Below are positions 1-5,710 of a DNA stretch of 51,693 nucleotides, one piece after another; the stretch's first letter is position 1, and each line of letters starts with the position of its first letter. Origin of the DNA: a virus. The stretch lies in IMG/VR virus record IMGVR_UViG_3300043449_000332, positions 1 through 51,693 of that record; one strand, given 5' to 3'. The notes under the pieces were generated by a model, which was not told where the DNA came from, made no database searches, and was given only the letters and a program-made list of their open reading frames with translations. A program made the translations under genes and the position numbers.

Positions 1-127
1 TGCTGTCGGTGCAGATGTGCGTGGCTTGCTCGTGTGCTTCGAGCGTGTCAGGGTACTTGTCATCCTCAAGCCGTGTCAGTTGGAAGGCGAGGAACAGCCC
101 GAAGGCGATGATGAGGAACTTGTTCAT
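1..127 (-). CDS. small membrane-anchored protein, 3' end outside window
   Basis: Starts at the ATG read leftward from 127 and runs off the window at base 1, so only about 42 residues are visible. The first 16 residues (MNKFLIIAFGLFLAFQ) form one hydrophobic segment after a single lysine, as in an uncleaved signal anchor; the remainder is charged. It follows the 97-residue gene with 5 bases between, so it is probably co-transcribed from the leftward promoter near 1810. The family is not recognised. If the window ends were joined directly, its frame would overlap the DnaA-like gene at the other end, which argues that some sequence is missing between the ends. Confidence 0.6.
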   Translation of the reverse strand, partial: MNKFLIIAFGLFLAFQLTRLEDDKYPDTLEAHEQATHICTDS

Positions 128-132
128 TGGTC

Positions 133-426
133 TCAGTAGTTGAAGGTTTGGATGATTTTGATTGTTGAACCGCTCTCGGTGTGCTCGACCTCCATGAAGT
201 CGTGGATGAGACACCCACAGCAGTCCCACTCGTGACCGCAGGTGTATGGGTATCCGTTCGGGGACACCCCGTAGGGTGCGGAGTGCGACTCGGTGTAGAG
301 CCTTGCAATGAGGTCGAGCCTTTCACGTCTCGCCTCTGTCATGTTGCCCGTCAATGTGCGGACGCTTACTCGTGTGTCGAAGTCGCTCTCGTTTGAGGAC
401 TTGAACCTTTGGAAGTTGAGTCTCAT
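133..426 (-). CDS. small Cys/His-rich protein of unknown function
   Basis: A 97-residue product with a charged N-terminal half (RRERLDLIARLY) and a central cluster YTCGHEWDCCGCL containing four cysteines and a histidine, which could bind zinc. The start is supported by an A-rich leader sharing the 13-base element CTCAAAAACTCAC with the leader of the 212-residue gene further upstream in the same transcript. It lies between the tRNA-like minihelix and the small membrane protein gene. No family is recognised; zinc binding is inferred from the cysteine pattern only. Confidence 0.6.
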   Translation of the reverse strand: MRLNFQRFKSSNESDFDTRVSVRTLTGNMTEARRERLDLIARLYTESHSAPYGVSPNGYPYTCGHEWDCCGCLIHDFMEVEHTESGSTIKIIQTFNY

Positions 427-432
427 TTTGTT

Positions 433-445
433 GTGAGTTTTTGAG
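433..445 (-). promoter_or_regulatory. shared 13-base leader element, copy 1
   Basis: On the minus strand this reads CTCAAAAACTCAC and lies 7 bases before the start codon of the 97-residue gene. The identical 13-mer lies at 1177-1189, before the 212-residue gene. Bacteroidota genes rarely use Shine-Dalgarno sites, so an A-rich shared leader may aid translation initiation; this role is inferred. Confidence 0.4.
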
Positions 446-454
446 TGTGAACTT

Positions 455-499
455 TGGAGCGGTGAGGGGGAGTCGAACCCCCTCCGTGACCGTCACCGC
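455..499 (-). ncRNA. tRNA-like minihelix (acceptor stem plus T arm only, CCA end)
   Basis: On the minus strand GCGGTGA (499-493) pairs perfectly with TCACCGC (465-459). Inside lies a 10-base spacer and a T arm with stem GGGGG/CCCCC and loop TTCGACT. The 3' strand is followed by T and an encoded CCA (457-455). There is no D arm, anticodon arm or variable loop, so it cannot decode. An acceptor/T-arm helix is the minimal substrate known for RNase P. It sits between two genes of the leftward transcript, just after a palindrome copy, and may mark a processing site; that role is inferred. Confidence 0.6.
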
Positions 500-502
500 T
501 GA

Positions 503-518
503 GTGTCTTCGAGGACAC
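503..518. repeat. 16-bp palindrome, copy 1
   Basis: GTGTCTTCGAGGACAC. It directly abuts the stop codon (519-521) of the leftward 212-residue gene, on the 3' side. One of ten near-identical sites in the window. Confidence 0.9.
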
Positions 519-1157
519 TTACTTGCTTGCACTTTCGAGAGCCGCACGGAGGAAGGCGATTGCCGCCTCAATTTCCTCACGGCTGTTCGTGGTGGTCGGC
601 TGACCGTTTGCGTCAACCCTCACGCTCACATTCTTTGCCGTGTCTTCGAGGACACTCCGCTTGAAGGAGAGGGTGAAGATGGTCTGCGAACGCTCGGCTG
701 ACTGTTCGCCTTCTCCACCCTCTTCGCCCTCACTTCCACCCTCTTGGGCGGACTTGGCGAACTTGAGGAGGCCGGCAATGGAGCGGTCTGAGCCTTTGCC
801 CTCACGCTCTGACTCGTCACAGGCCGTGTTGAAGGCTTCAACCACGGGTGACTCGACCGCTGACGCTCTGAGCAGTTTGTAGGCGAAGGACTTCTGCATC
901 CCGTAGGTCTTGAGGAAGAACTCCTCGGTAGTCCACGTCACACCTGCCTCAGCGAAGGCGGTCTTGCCCTCTTGGGACTTGAACCACTCTGCGCCACGGG
1001 TCACGAGTGCGGCTAATTCGAGGGACTTGGCGAGGCGAGACTTTGCCCCGTTTGAGAGTGTAGACTGTAACCGTTTCACCTCTGTGAGGTTCAGAGCGGT
1101 CTTGATGGTTGACTTTGTGAGCAGTGCGCTCTCGATGGGGAGGAGGTTTGTGTTCAT
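519..1157 (-). CDS. possible DNA-binding regulator, 212 residues
   Basis: First sizeable gene of the leftward transcript. Residues about 50-100 are helical, with AEWFKSQEGKTAFAEAG followed by TTEEFFLKTYGMQKSFAYKLLRA; the latter resembles the helix-turn-helix stretch of phage and plasmid regulators in which a Y-(G)-x-S-x-x-Y-A-x-x-L-L segment recognises DNA. Residues about 130-155 are a low-complexity Glu/Gly linker, and the C terminus is a short alpha/beta segment. Three of the ten palindromes lie in (640), just behind (503) and just ahead of (1221) this gene, so it is a candidate for the protein that binds them, or for autoregulation. Function is inferred; no family is assigned. Confidence 0.6.
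   Translation of the reverse strand: MNTNLLPIESALLTKSTIKTALNLTEVKRLQSTLSNGAKSRLAKSLELAALVTRGAEWFKSQEGKTAFAEAGVTWTTEEFFLKTYGMQKSFAYKLLRASAVESPVVEAFNTACDESEREGKGSDRSIAGLLKFAKSAQEGGSEGEEGGEGEQSAERSQTIFTLSFKRSVLEDTAKNVSVRVDANGQPTTTNSREEIEAAIAFLRAALESASK
640..655. repeat. 16-bp palindrome, copy 2
   Basis: GTGTCTTCGAGGACAC inside the 212-residue gene, where the coding strand reads SVLEDT. Confidence 0.9.
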
Positions 1158-1163
1158 TGTTTT

Positions 1164-1189
1164 GTGAGTTTTTTAAGTGAGTTTTTGAG
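1164..1189 (-). promoter_or_regulatory. shared leader element, copy 2 (tandem)
   Basis: Two head-to-tail versions of the A-rich leader lie just before the 212-residue gene. CTCAAAAACTCAC (1177-1189) is identical to the element at 433-445; 1164-1177 is a variant. The start codon follows 6 bases later on the minus strand. Confidence 0.4.
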
Positions 1190-1354
1190 TTATTTTGAGA
1201 GTGAAATGAACTGTCGGAACGTGTCTTCAAAGACACTCGGACACTCCCTGCGGACTGCCCGTGAACTCTTGGTAAAGGATGCGCCACGGGTGACGAATCT
1301 CTCTTGGGAGACTCTCTGCGTGGTCTTGAATCGGTTTGGAACGTAGTTTTTCAT
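1190..1354 (-). CDS. small basic protein, 54 residues
   Basis: The ATG at 1354 lies four bases after the 3' end of the tRNA-like fold, and the frame stays open to a TAA just ahead of the leader of the next gene. The product is basic (MKNYVPNRFKTTQRVSQERF at the N terminus). Its C terminus is encoded partly by palindrome copy 3 (SVFEDT). A longer reading frame starting at 1552 exists but would run through the structured RNA and is not believed. Being expressed is plausible from spacing but unproven; no family is recognised. Confidence 0.4.
   Translation of the reverse strand: MKNYVPNRFKTTQRVSQERFVTRGASFTKSSRAVRRECPSVFEDTFRQFISLSK
1221..1236. repeat. 16-bp palindrome, copy 3 (variant centre)
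   Basis: GTGTCTTCAAAGACAC: the arms are conserved but the central TCGA is TCAA. It lies inside the 54-residue reading frame. Confidence 0.75.
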
Positions 1355-1358
1355 AGTG

Positions 1359-1428
1359 CGGACGAGTGCGGAGTCGAACCGCATCACGCAGGAATTCACC
1401 TTCCTGCGCTCTCCAAATAGCCTCGCCC
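1359..1428 (-). ncRNA. tRNA-like RNA with non-canonical anticodon arm
   Basis: The minus strand folds as a tRNA cloverleaf of 70 bases. The acceptor is GGGCGAG (1428-1422) with CTCGTCC (1366-1360, one G-T pair). The D arm resembles GCT-ATTTGGAG-AGC, and the T arm is TGCGG-TTCGACT-CCGCA. It departs from a normal tRNA: there is no two-base linker after the acceptor, and the anticodon stem CAGGA/TCCTG closes an even-sized loop (8 bases, AGGTGAAT) rather than 7. GAA could be read as an anticodon but lacks the purine normally at position 37. No CCA is encoded. It may be a degenerate tRNA, an unusual tRNA or an RNA-processing signal directly before a small gene. Confidence 0.55.
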
Positions 1429-1659
1429 GTTTCGGGTCGCTCCCTTGCTTTGTCTCGTGTGGTCTTATTCTCTCGTGACCCTCATCGGGTCTGTCTGCTT
1501 GTTTCTCAGATAGCCACCTAATGCTTTCCCACTTTTGCACTCTGAGACGCAACTCTCAGAGGTGACCTCGTTTCACCTTCGAGGACTTCGCAGATGTTGG
1601 TCGGCTCGGTAGCCGCTCTGCGAATGTGGGCGCAAACCTGCGCACGGAAACTTTCAAGA

Positions 1660-1670
1660 TGTCAAAGAAC
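1660..1670 (-). promoter_or_regulatory. boxA-like antitermination element, copy 2
   Basis: Minus strand GTTCTTTGACA. This matches the boxA theme (GYTCTTTrAnA) and the GTTCTTTGACA-type sequence typical of Bacteroidota rRNA leaders. It lies within the structured leader. Confidence 0.45.
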
Positions 1671-1788
1671 TATGCCCGTCTGAGTGCTTAATCGGGTCAC
1701 CGCTGACCCGTCTACTCGGTAACCCCTGAGGGGTGACGGACACCTGCACGAGACCGACCCCGTAGGGGTGCGGTGGTAGTGGGCAGGG

Positions 1789-1799
1789 TTTCAAAGAAC
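1789..1799 (-). promoter_or_regulatory. boxA-like antitermination element, copy 1
   Basis: Minus strand GTTCTTTGAAA, about at the predicted transcript start and 8 bases after the promoter's TACTTTTG. A second copy lies 129 bases further into the transcript. Confidence 0.45.
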
Positions 1800-1806
1800 G
1801 ATGATG

Positions 1807-1836
1807 CAAAAGTAGTTCAATTTTCGTTCAATCCAA
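1807..1836 (-). promoter_or_regulatory. Bacteroidota-type promoter of the leftward transcript
   Basis: On the minus strand TTGG (1836-1833), an 18-base spacer and TACTTTTG (1814-1807) fit the Bacteroidota sigma-factor pattern of a TTTG-like -33 element and TAnnTTTG -7 element. Transcription would start near 1800, directly before the boxA-like element. It would drive the structured RNA and the leftward genes. Confidence 0.65.
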
Positions 1837-1982
1837 GTGTTTCGGACTACATAAAGATGTGTAGTACCCCTACATTTTACGTAACTGCTTGAAAATCAGC
1901 ACGAAAACTTTGTGTTAGGGGGTGAAAATAATTTTCAGAGGGGAAACGGGAGGGGAGGGAACGACCGCCCAAGGGAGACCTT

Positions 1983-2011
1983 AGGAAACGATTTTCGTTT
2001 TCAAAGTTTCC
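1983..2011. repeat. 29-base direct repeat, copy 1
   Basis: Begins AGGAAACGATTTTCG and ends CAAAGTTTCC. The partner lies at 2065-2093, with two differences. Each copy also contains the inverted pair GGAAAC/GTTTCC. Confidence 0.7.
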
Positions 2012-2012
2012 T

Positions 2013-2040
2013 ACGGCTTTTGCGTTACGGCTTTTGCATT
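2013..2040. repeat. 14-base tandem duplication
   Basis: ACGGCTTTTGCGTT followed directly by ACGGCTTTTGCATT, located between the two 29-base direct repeats. Confidence 0.7.
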
Positions 2041-2064
2041 ACGTAAAACAGGTAATGGAAACTC

Positions 2065-2093
2065 AGGAAACGATTTTTGTTTCCAAAGTTTCC
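2065..2093. repeat. 29-base direct repeat, copy 2
   Basis: Begins AGGAAACGATTTTTG and ends CAAAGTTTCC. Same orientation as the copy at 1983-2011. Confidence 0.7.
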
Positions 2094-2147
2094 GACCAAC
2101 CGACCGACCACCGACCGCAGGCGAAGCAATCAGGAGACCAACCGACC

Positions 2148-2185
<38 letters not shown>

Positions 2186-2324
2186 GACCGCCCAAGGGAA
2201 AACGGCAAAACCTGAGCCGAACCCCGACCGACCCGACCCCCACCCCCAAAGCGACAACCCGTTTCCGCCCGAGGCCCCGAGTCGCCAAACGCTACCCATA
2301 ACCTCCGAGTTCCCCATATCTTAC

Positions 2325-2332
2325 TATATTTG
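2325..2332 (+). promoter_or_regulatory. Bacteroidota-type -7 element (rightward)
   Basis: TATATTTG, 17 bases before the ATG of the first rightward gene. No good -33 TTTG is seen at the usual distance. Confidence 0.5.
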
Positions 2333-2349
2333 TTACAAACTATATAGCC

Positions 2350-2580
2350 ATGCCAAGAAAATATCCTGTACACGGAAAGACCGCAGACCTCAGCGGCTTA
2401 GTTATGAAAGGAGGTGAAGAGATTAACATGCGTCCTAATTCCATTGCACCAATCACTCAGGCTGCTATTCAACGCAAGGAGCGTATGCGCCAAGAGAAGA
2501 TTGGCATGATGGAGGAGGCTTACATGCGGGCAGAGATGCGCTCCGACATGATGGAGAAACTGATGCCCGGTGAGATGTGA
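2350..2580 (+). CDS. small Met-rich helical protein, 76 residues
   Basis: First gene of the rightward unit, with its own TATATTTG element upstream and a hairpin terminator downstream, so it can be expressed alone. The product is short and methionine-rich; the C-terminal half (QRKERMRQEKIGMMEEAYMR) is predicted to be one amphipathic helix. No family is recognised. Its position next to the divergent control region and its separate terminator suggest an early or regulatory role, which is only inference. Confidence 0.6.
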   Translation: MPRKYPVHGKTADLSGLVMKGGEEINMRPNSIAPITQAAIQRKERMRQEKIGMMEEAYMRAEMRSDMMEKLMPGEM

Positions 2581-2600
2581 GGCTAATCAGGCTCAAGAGA

Positions 2601-2631
2601 AAAGTAAAGGGGACTGCGGTCCCCTTACTTT
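2601..2631. terminator. hairpin terminator after the 76-residue gene
   Basis: AAAGTAAAGGGGAC pairs with GTCCCCTTACTTT around a TGCG loop, with one bulged A. Short T runs lie on both sides, so it may act in both directions. Confidence 0.65.
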
Positions 2632-2814
2632 ATGTCGATAATCGACATGAACTATGTCGTTTTTATGTCGTTTTGTTTTTCGTAACTAATTGATTCTTAA
2701 TTACTATGTCGATTATGTCGATTTTATTCTTCCTTTATAGTGGGAAAAAAAATATATATATAAAGAATATATAGAGAGAGATAGGGAAGTATCAAAAATC
2801 GACTTTCCGACATG
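2630..2814. repeat. AT-rich TATGTCGAT-iteron element, copy A
   Basis: A 185-base noncoding element that aligns along its length with 49506-49687 in the same orientation. TATGTCG(AT) occurs at 2631, 2653, 2664, 2705 and 2714, with inverted ATCGACAT at 2641 and TCGAC/CCGACAT at the far end. Between them is a purine/TA-rich tract (ATATATAGAGAGAGATAGGG). Copy A lies before groEL. Candidate origin or multi-site operator. Confidence 0.75.
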
Positions 2815-2848
2815 TTCTGCTAATGTCCGCTCGTAACAATTTTGATAC

Positions 2849-2856
2849 TATATTTG
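2849..2856 (+). promoter_or_regulatory. Bacteroidota-type -7 element before groEL
   Basis: TATATTTG followed by CG. It lies 23 bases before the ATG at 2880 and inside the longer possible reading frame that starts at 2823, which supports 2880 as the true groEL start. Confidence 0.6.
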
Positions 2857-2879
2857 CGACAAATCAAATCGACTACACT

Positions 2880-4487
2880 ATGGACAACTTAGGCTACTCC
2901 CCAAAGGAACTATACTTTTCGCAGGACGCCGTAGGGCGCCTGATTGGTGGCATCACCAAGATGAGCAACGCAGTGAAGAGCACATTGGGGCCTCACGGCA
3001 ACACGGTGCTTATCGAATCCCCGCAGCATACGCATGGCATCACGGTGACCAAGGATGGTGTCACGGTGGCCAAGTCGATTGAACTGAAGGACCCGGTCGA
3101 GAACCTTGCGGTTCGGATGATGAAGGAGGCGGCTGACCGCACGGCAACGGTTGCCGGGGATGGCACGACCACGGCCATTGTCCTGACCGAGGCATTGGTC
3201 CGGGAGGGCATGGCCCGCATCAACGAGGACGTGAACCGCACCGAGGTGCTGCGTGAGTTGGTGGAGTTGAGCGGCAAGGTGGTGGACAAGTTGAAGAGGA
3301 AGAGCAAGAAGGTGTCGGGCGGCATGATACATGACGTGGCGACCATCTCGTCCAACAATGACAGGTCCATTGGCAGCATAATCTCCGAGGTGTACCGCAG
3401 CGTCGGCAAGGGCGGCATCGTCACCGTCGAGCGGTCTCAGACACACGAGACATACGCCGAGACCACAAAGGGGTTGAAGGTGGCCCGTGGGTACACGTCT
3501 CCGCTATTTGTCAACGACCAAAAGAAGGACGAGTGTGTCTTCGAGGACACCATGGTGTTGGTGTGCGACATGGAGATAAGCAACATCCTTCAGATTGAGA
3601 TGGTATTGAAACCAATCATTCAGGAGGGCAAGAAGTTGCTTATCGTGGCGCCATGCAATCCAAACGTGGTGAACACCTTGGCGGCGAACGTAATGAAGGG
3701 CAATATCAAGGTGTGCGCCATAGCGCCGCCAAACTTCGGATACAAGCAGCACGAACTGATGCAGGACATCGCCCTGTCGGTTGGTGCCACATACTTCAGC
3801 GAGAAGACCGGGGACGACCTGAGCCTCATCAACTACGGCGACTTGGGCCATGCGGCCAAGGTCATCGTGTCGAACGATAGCACGGTCATTATCAAGTCGG
3901 GCCTACGCTCAAAGCAGGAACTGATTGACGAGCGTGTGGCTCAGTTGTGGGCGGCACACGCCATCGCAAAGCGTAAGGTTGACAAGGACTTCATCTTGGA
4001 GCGCATCGCATCCCTGACGGGCGGTATCGGCGTAATCTACGTGGGCGGCAACACCGACCTCGAGCAGAAGGAACTGTACGACCGGGTTGACGATGCGGTG
4101 TGTGCGGTACGGTCGGCATTGGAGGAGGGCATCCTTCCCGGTGCGGGCAAGGCGCTGTACGAGATTGACGTGATGGACATGATTCCAATCAACGCCAAGT
4201 CGGAGCAGCGCATGGCTGCTGAGATACTGAGCAACGCCATCAAGGTGCCTCTGATTCAAATCCTAAAGAACGGAGGGGTTGACTACAAGGACGTGTACCC
4301 GGCAGACATCGAGGAGGGGCACGGCTTCGACCTGAAGACCCGCAAGACGGGAGACCTCATCAAGATGGGGGTCATCGACCCGCTGAAGGTGACACGGTCC
4401 GCACTTCAAAACTCGGTGAGCGTGGCGACCACCATCCTGAGCACGAACGCTATTGTAACCATGGCCCGGTCCTATGAGTGTGCATAA
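2880..4487 (+). CDS. groEL: GroEL-type chaperonin (Cpn60), phage-encoded
   Basis: A 535-residue group I chaperonin subunit: an ATPase ring that encloses and refolds client proteins with a GroES lid. The nucleotide pocket is present: STLGPHGN near the N terminus, AGDGTTT with D94 (E. coli Asp87) and D405 in RVDDAV (E. coli Asp398). The product ends in ARSYECA, without the GGM tail usual in cellular GroEL. The ATG at 2823 would add 19 residues absent from the family and would precede the TATATTTG promoter, so 2880 is chosen. Palindrome copy 4 is embedded (codons for CVFEDT). groES follows after one small gene. It probably folds virion proteins or replaces host chaperonin; the client is unknown. 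Confidence 0.92.
   Translation: MDNLGYSPKELYFSQDAVGRLIGGITKMSNAVKSTLGPHGNTVLIESPQHTHGITVTKDGVTVAKSIELKDPVENLAVRMMKEAADRTATVAGDGTTTAIVLTEALVREGMARINEDVNRTEVLRELVELSGKVVDKLKRKSKKVSGGMIHDVATISSNNDRSIGSIISEVYRSVGKGGIVTVERSQTHETYAETTKGLKVARGYTSPLFVNDQKKDECVFEDTMVLVCDMEISNILQIEMVLKPIIQEGKKLLIVAPCNPNVVNTLAANVMKGNIKVCAIAPPNFGYKQHELMQDIALSVGATYFSEKTGDDLSLINYGDLGHAAKVIVSNDSTVIIKSGLRSKQELIDERVAQLWAAHAIAKRKVDKDFILERIASLTGGIGVIYVGGNTDLEQKELYDRVDDAVCAVRSALEEGILPGAGKALYEIDVMDMIPINAKSEQRMAAEILSNAIKVPLIQILKNGGVDYKDVYPADIEEGHGFDLKTRKTGDLIKMGVIDPLKVTRSALQNSVSVATTILSTNAIVTMARSYECA
3535..3550. repeat. 16-bp palindrome, copy 4
   Basis: GTGTCTTCGAGGACAC inside groEL, in the apical-domain region (translated CVFEDT). 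Confidence 0.9.
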
Positions 4488-4704
4488 CGACGAGATAATG
4501 CAAGCGGACGGCTTCGAGGATGCGCTAATCGGAACGGATTGGCGCACGGGCCGGATGATATACTCGGCCAAGAAGTGCGTAAAGGTCCTGATGAAGAGGG
4601 ACAGGATGGACTTCGATGAGGCGTTGGAGTTCTTGGAGTTCAATACGTTCTGCGCCTACGTTGGCGAGGGGACGCCCATATTTTTAGACGACATAACAGC
4701 ATGA
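4474..4704 (+). CDS. conserved small phage protein between groEL and groES
   Basis: A 76-residue acidic protein overlapping the 3' end of groEL by 14 bases and the start of groES by 4 (ATGA). The pattern is DGFEDALIG, then YSAKKCVKVLMKRDRMDFDEALEFLEFN, then YVGEGTPIF. This layout (D-G-F/L ... Y-x-x-x-K-C ... M-x-x-D/E-E-A-x-E-F/Y-x-E-F-N ... Y-x-G-E-x-T-P) is one I know from many unrelated phage genomes as a conserved protein of unknown function. Tight coupling suggests co-expression with the chaperonin but does not prove a chaperonin role. Confidence 0.8.
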   Translation: MSVHNDEIMQADGFEDALIGTDWRTGRMIYSAKKCVKVLMKRDRMDFDEALEFLEFNTFCAYVGEGTPIFLDDITA

Positions 4705-4958
4705 AAGCAATAGGCAAATACATTGTAATCAAGACCATCGAAGAGGAGGTCAAGACGGACAGCGGCCTGATACTGTCGGGCGAGGATGCCAACTCGTTCA
4801 GGTACAAGAAGGGTGTGGTGATTACGCCGGGGACGGACGTGTCCTGCATTGCCCCCGGTGACGTAGTTTACTACGACAAGGGCCACTCGTTCACCATGCT
4901 AATCGGTGACGAGCAGCGGACAATTATTCTTGAGCGGGACGTGGTCGTCGTTGAGTAG
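4701..4958 (+). CDS. groES: GroES-type co-chaperonin (Cpn10)
   Basis: An 85-residue Cpn10 homologue that would cap the phage GroEL ring. N-terminal strand KYIVIKTIEEE is followed by a mobile loop with SGLIL in the place of the E. coli GGIVL contact tripeptide region, then GVVITPG, IAPGDVVYYDKGH and the C-terminal ERDVVVVE strand. The stretch that forms the roof hairpin in bacterial GroES is shortened to a few residues, so the lid dome may be more open, as in phage lids of the T4 gp31 type. It is translationally coupled to the preceding gene by ATGA. Its 3' end overlaps the convergent gene by 35 bases. Confidence 0.88.
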   Translation: MKAIGKYIVIKTIEEEVKTDSGLILSGEDANSFRYKKGVVITPGTDVSCIAPGDVVYYDKGHSFTMLIGDEQRTIILERDVVVVE

Positions 4959-5409
4959 CCATATCCTCCATCCGCTTTTCTTTCACGATGGTGTTCATTT
5001 CTTCAATCATCTTACGGTAGACCTTGTCGGAGTACCTGAAGGTACGTTCGCCCATCTTTAAGCGGGTGACGTAGTGCTGCTTGCGCTTGATGGGCGGGAA
5101 AGGGGTTGAGTGCGCCAACTTCTCGTAGATGAAGTCAACCACCTGAGAGCCACGCCACGAGATTTGATATAGGGTCTTTTGGTTCCCGGTACGGGGGCGA
5201 AACACGCTTATCCATCCGTCGGCCAACATCCGCTTGAACCGCTTGCTGTCCCAACTGATTAGGGACTCGTACTCCATGAATCGGTCCTGACTGAAGTAGT
5301 CCTCGGAGTAGAGGAACAGCAGGACATCTATGTCGGCGGAGTTGAGGTCCCACTTTCTTTTAACAAATTGGCGGACCACCCTCCAATACTTTAGGTAATT
5401 AGATTTCAT
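4924..5409 (-). CDS. possible winged-helix protein, reversed within the rightward block
   Basis: A 161-residue protein encoded against the direction of its neighbours. Residues about 10-100 look like a winged helix: KRKWDLNSADIDVLLFLYS, then WDSKRFKRMLADGWISVFR and a strand pair ending TLYQISWRGSQVVDFIYEKL, which resembles MarR-like DNA-binding domains. The basic C terminus follows. Single reversed genes in phage structural blocks are often regulators or late additions. Its 3' end overlaps groES by 35 bases. DNA binding is inferred from pattern only. Confidence 0.65.
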   Translation of the reverse strand: MKSNYLKYWRVVRQFVKRKWDLNSADIDVLLFLYSEDYFSQDRFMEYESLISWDSKRFKRMLADGWISVFRPRTGNQKTLYQISWRGSQVVDFIYEKLAHSTPFPPIKRKQHYVTRLKMGERTFRYSDKVYRKMIEEMNTIVKEKRMEDMATQRRPRPAQE

Positions 5410-5419
5410 TTTTTGTTTC

Positions 5420-5427
5420 TATTTTTG
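5420..5427 (+). promoter_or_regulatory. Bacteroidota-type -7 element
   Basis: TATTTTTG, 18 bases before the ATG at 5446. It lies just outside the start of the divergent winged-helix gene and restarts rightward transcription. Confidence 0.5.
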
Positions 5428-5445
5428 GGTAAAATTAGGAATAAG

Positions 5446-5685
5446 ATGTCTGAAAAAACTAAGTCAGAGAGCGGCAGCAATGACGACATTGCATTCCGTA
5501 ACGAGTCAATAAAGGCCATCACGGGATTGATTCACGAGAACAAGAAACTGCGTGACACCATTGCCGAGAAAGCAAAGGAGCGGAAGACATCACGCCAAGA
5601 GGCGGCGAGTAACCGAGCCAAGACACGCAGCGAGTCAATGAGATTGCGTGGACTACAAGGATTCACAGGACAATTAGGAAGTTAG
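5446..5685 (+). CDS. small charged coiled-coil protein, 79 residues
   Basis: Start chosen at 5446 (MSEKTKSESG) because TATTTTTG lies 18 bases upstream; an upstream ATG at 5413 would precede that promoter. The product is rich in Lys, Arg, Glu and Ser, with a helical heptad-like stretch IKAITGLIHENKKLRDTIAE and a basic tail RLRGLQGFTGQLGS. No family is recognised. It begins a run of small basic proteins and may be a minor virion or DNA-associated protein. Confidence 0.6.
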   Translation: MSEKTKSESGSNDDIAFRNESIKAITGLIHENKKLRDTIAEKAKERKTSRQEAASNRAKTRSESMRLRGLQGFTGQLGS

Positions 5686-5710
5686 TTTAACCATAAAAAC
5701 CAAAAGCAAA

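Larger units (their letters stand above)
1429..1800 (-). ncRNA. highly structured leader RNA of the leftward transcript
   Basis: Between the leftward promoter and the tRNA-like fold the sequence lacks a convincing gene but is packed with perfect inverted repeats. They are at 1758-1768, 1722-1734, 1694-1709 (GGGTC/GACCC), 1630-1643 (GCGCA/TGCGC), 1587-1624 (8-base outer stem TTCGCAGA with an inner CGGCT/AGCCG hairpin), 1561-1577, 1540-1561 (7-base stem) and 1477-1491. Two boxA-like motifs lie inside it. It could be an antiterminator leader, a stable small RNA, or both. It does not match RNase P RNA or tmRNA in what I can recognise. Confidence 0.55.

Noticed and set aside
1-63. Joining window ends to make an 80-residue DnaA-like gene starting at 63
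   Set aside because: The frame is open across the join, but the added residues do not resemble the first helix of DnaA domain IV and the gene would lie inside another frame; missing sequence at the junction is more likely.
1190-1552. Longer leftward frame starting at 1552
   Set aside because: Its upstream part runs through the tRNA-like fold and several perfect hairpins; only the last 54 residues, from the ATG at 1354, are kept.
1359-1800. tmRNA or RNase P RNA
   Set aside because: The tRNA-like part has a D arm and a short anticodon arm rather than the open tmRNA layout, no tag reading frame is evident, and conserved RNase P RNA segments are not recognisable.
2823-2879. Upstream groEL start adding 19 residues
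   Set aside because: It precedes the TATATTTG promoter element and adds a segment not found in chaperonins; the ATG at 2880 fits family length.
2910-3446. 178-residue open frame antisense to groEL
   Set aside because: The groEL frame is unambiguous; the antisense frame is His/Leu/Arg-rich as expected for a shadow.
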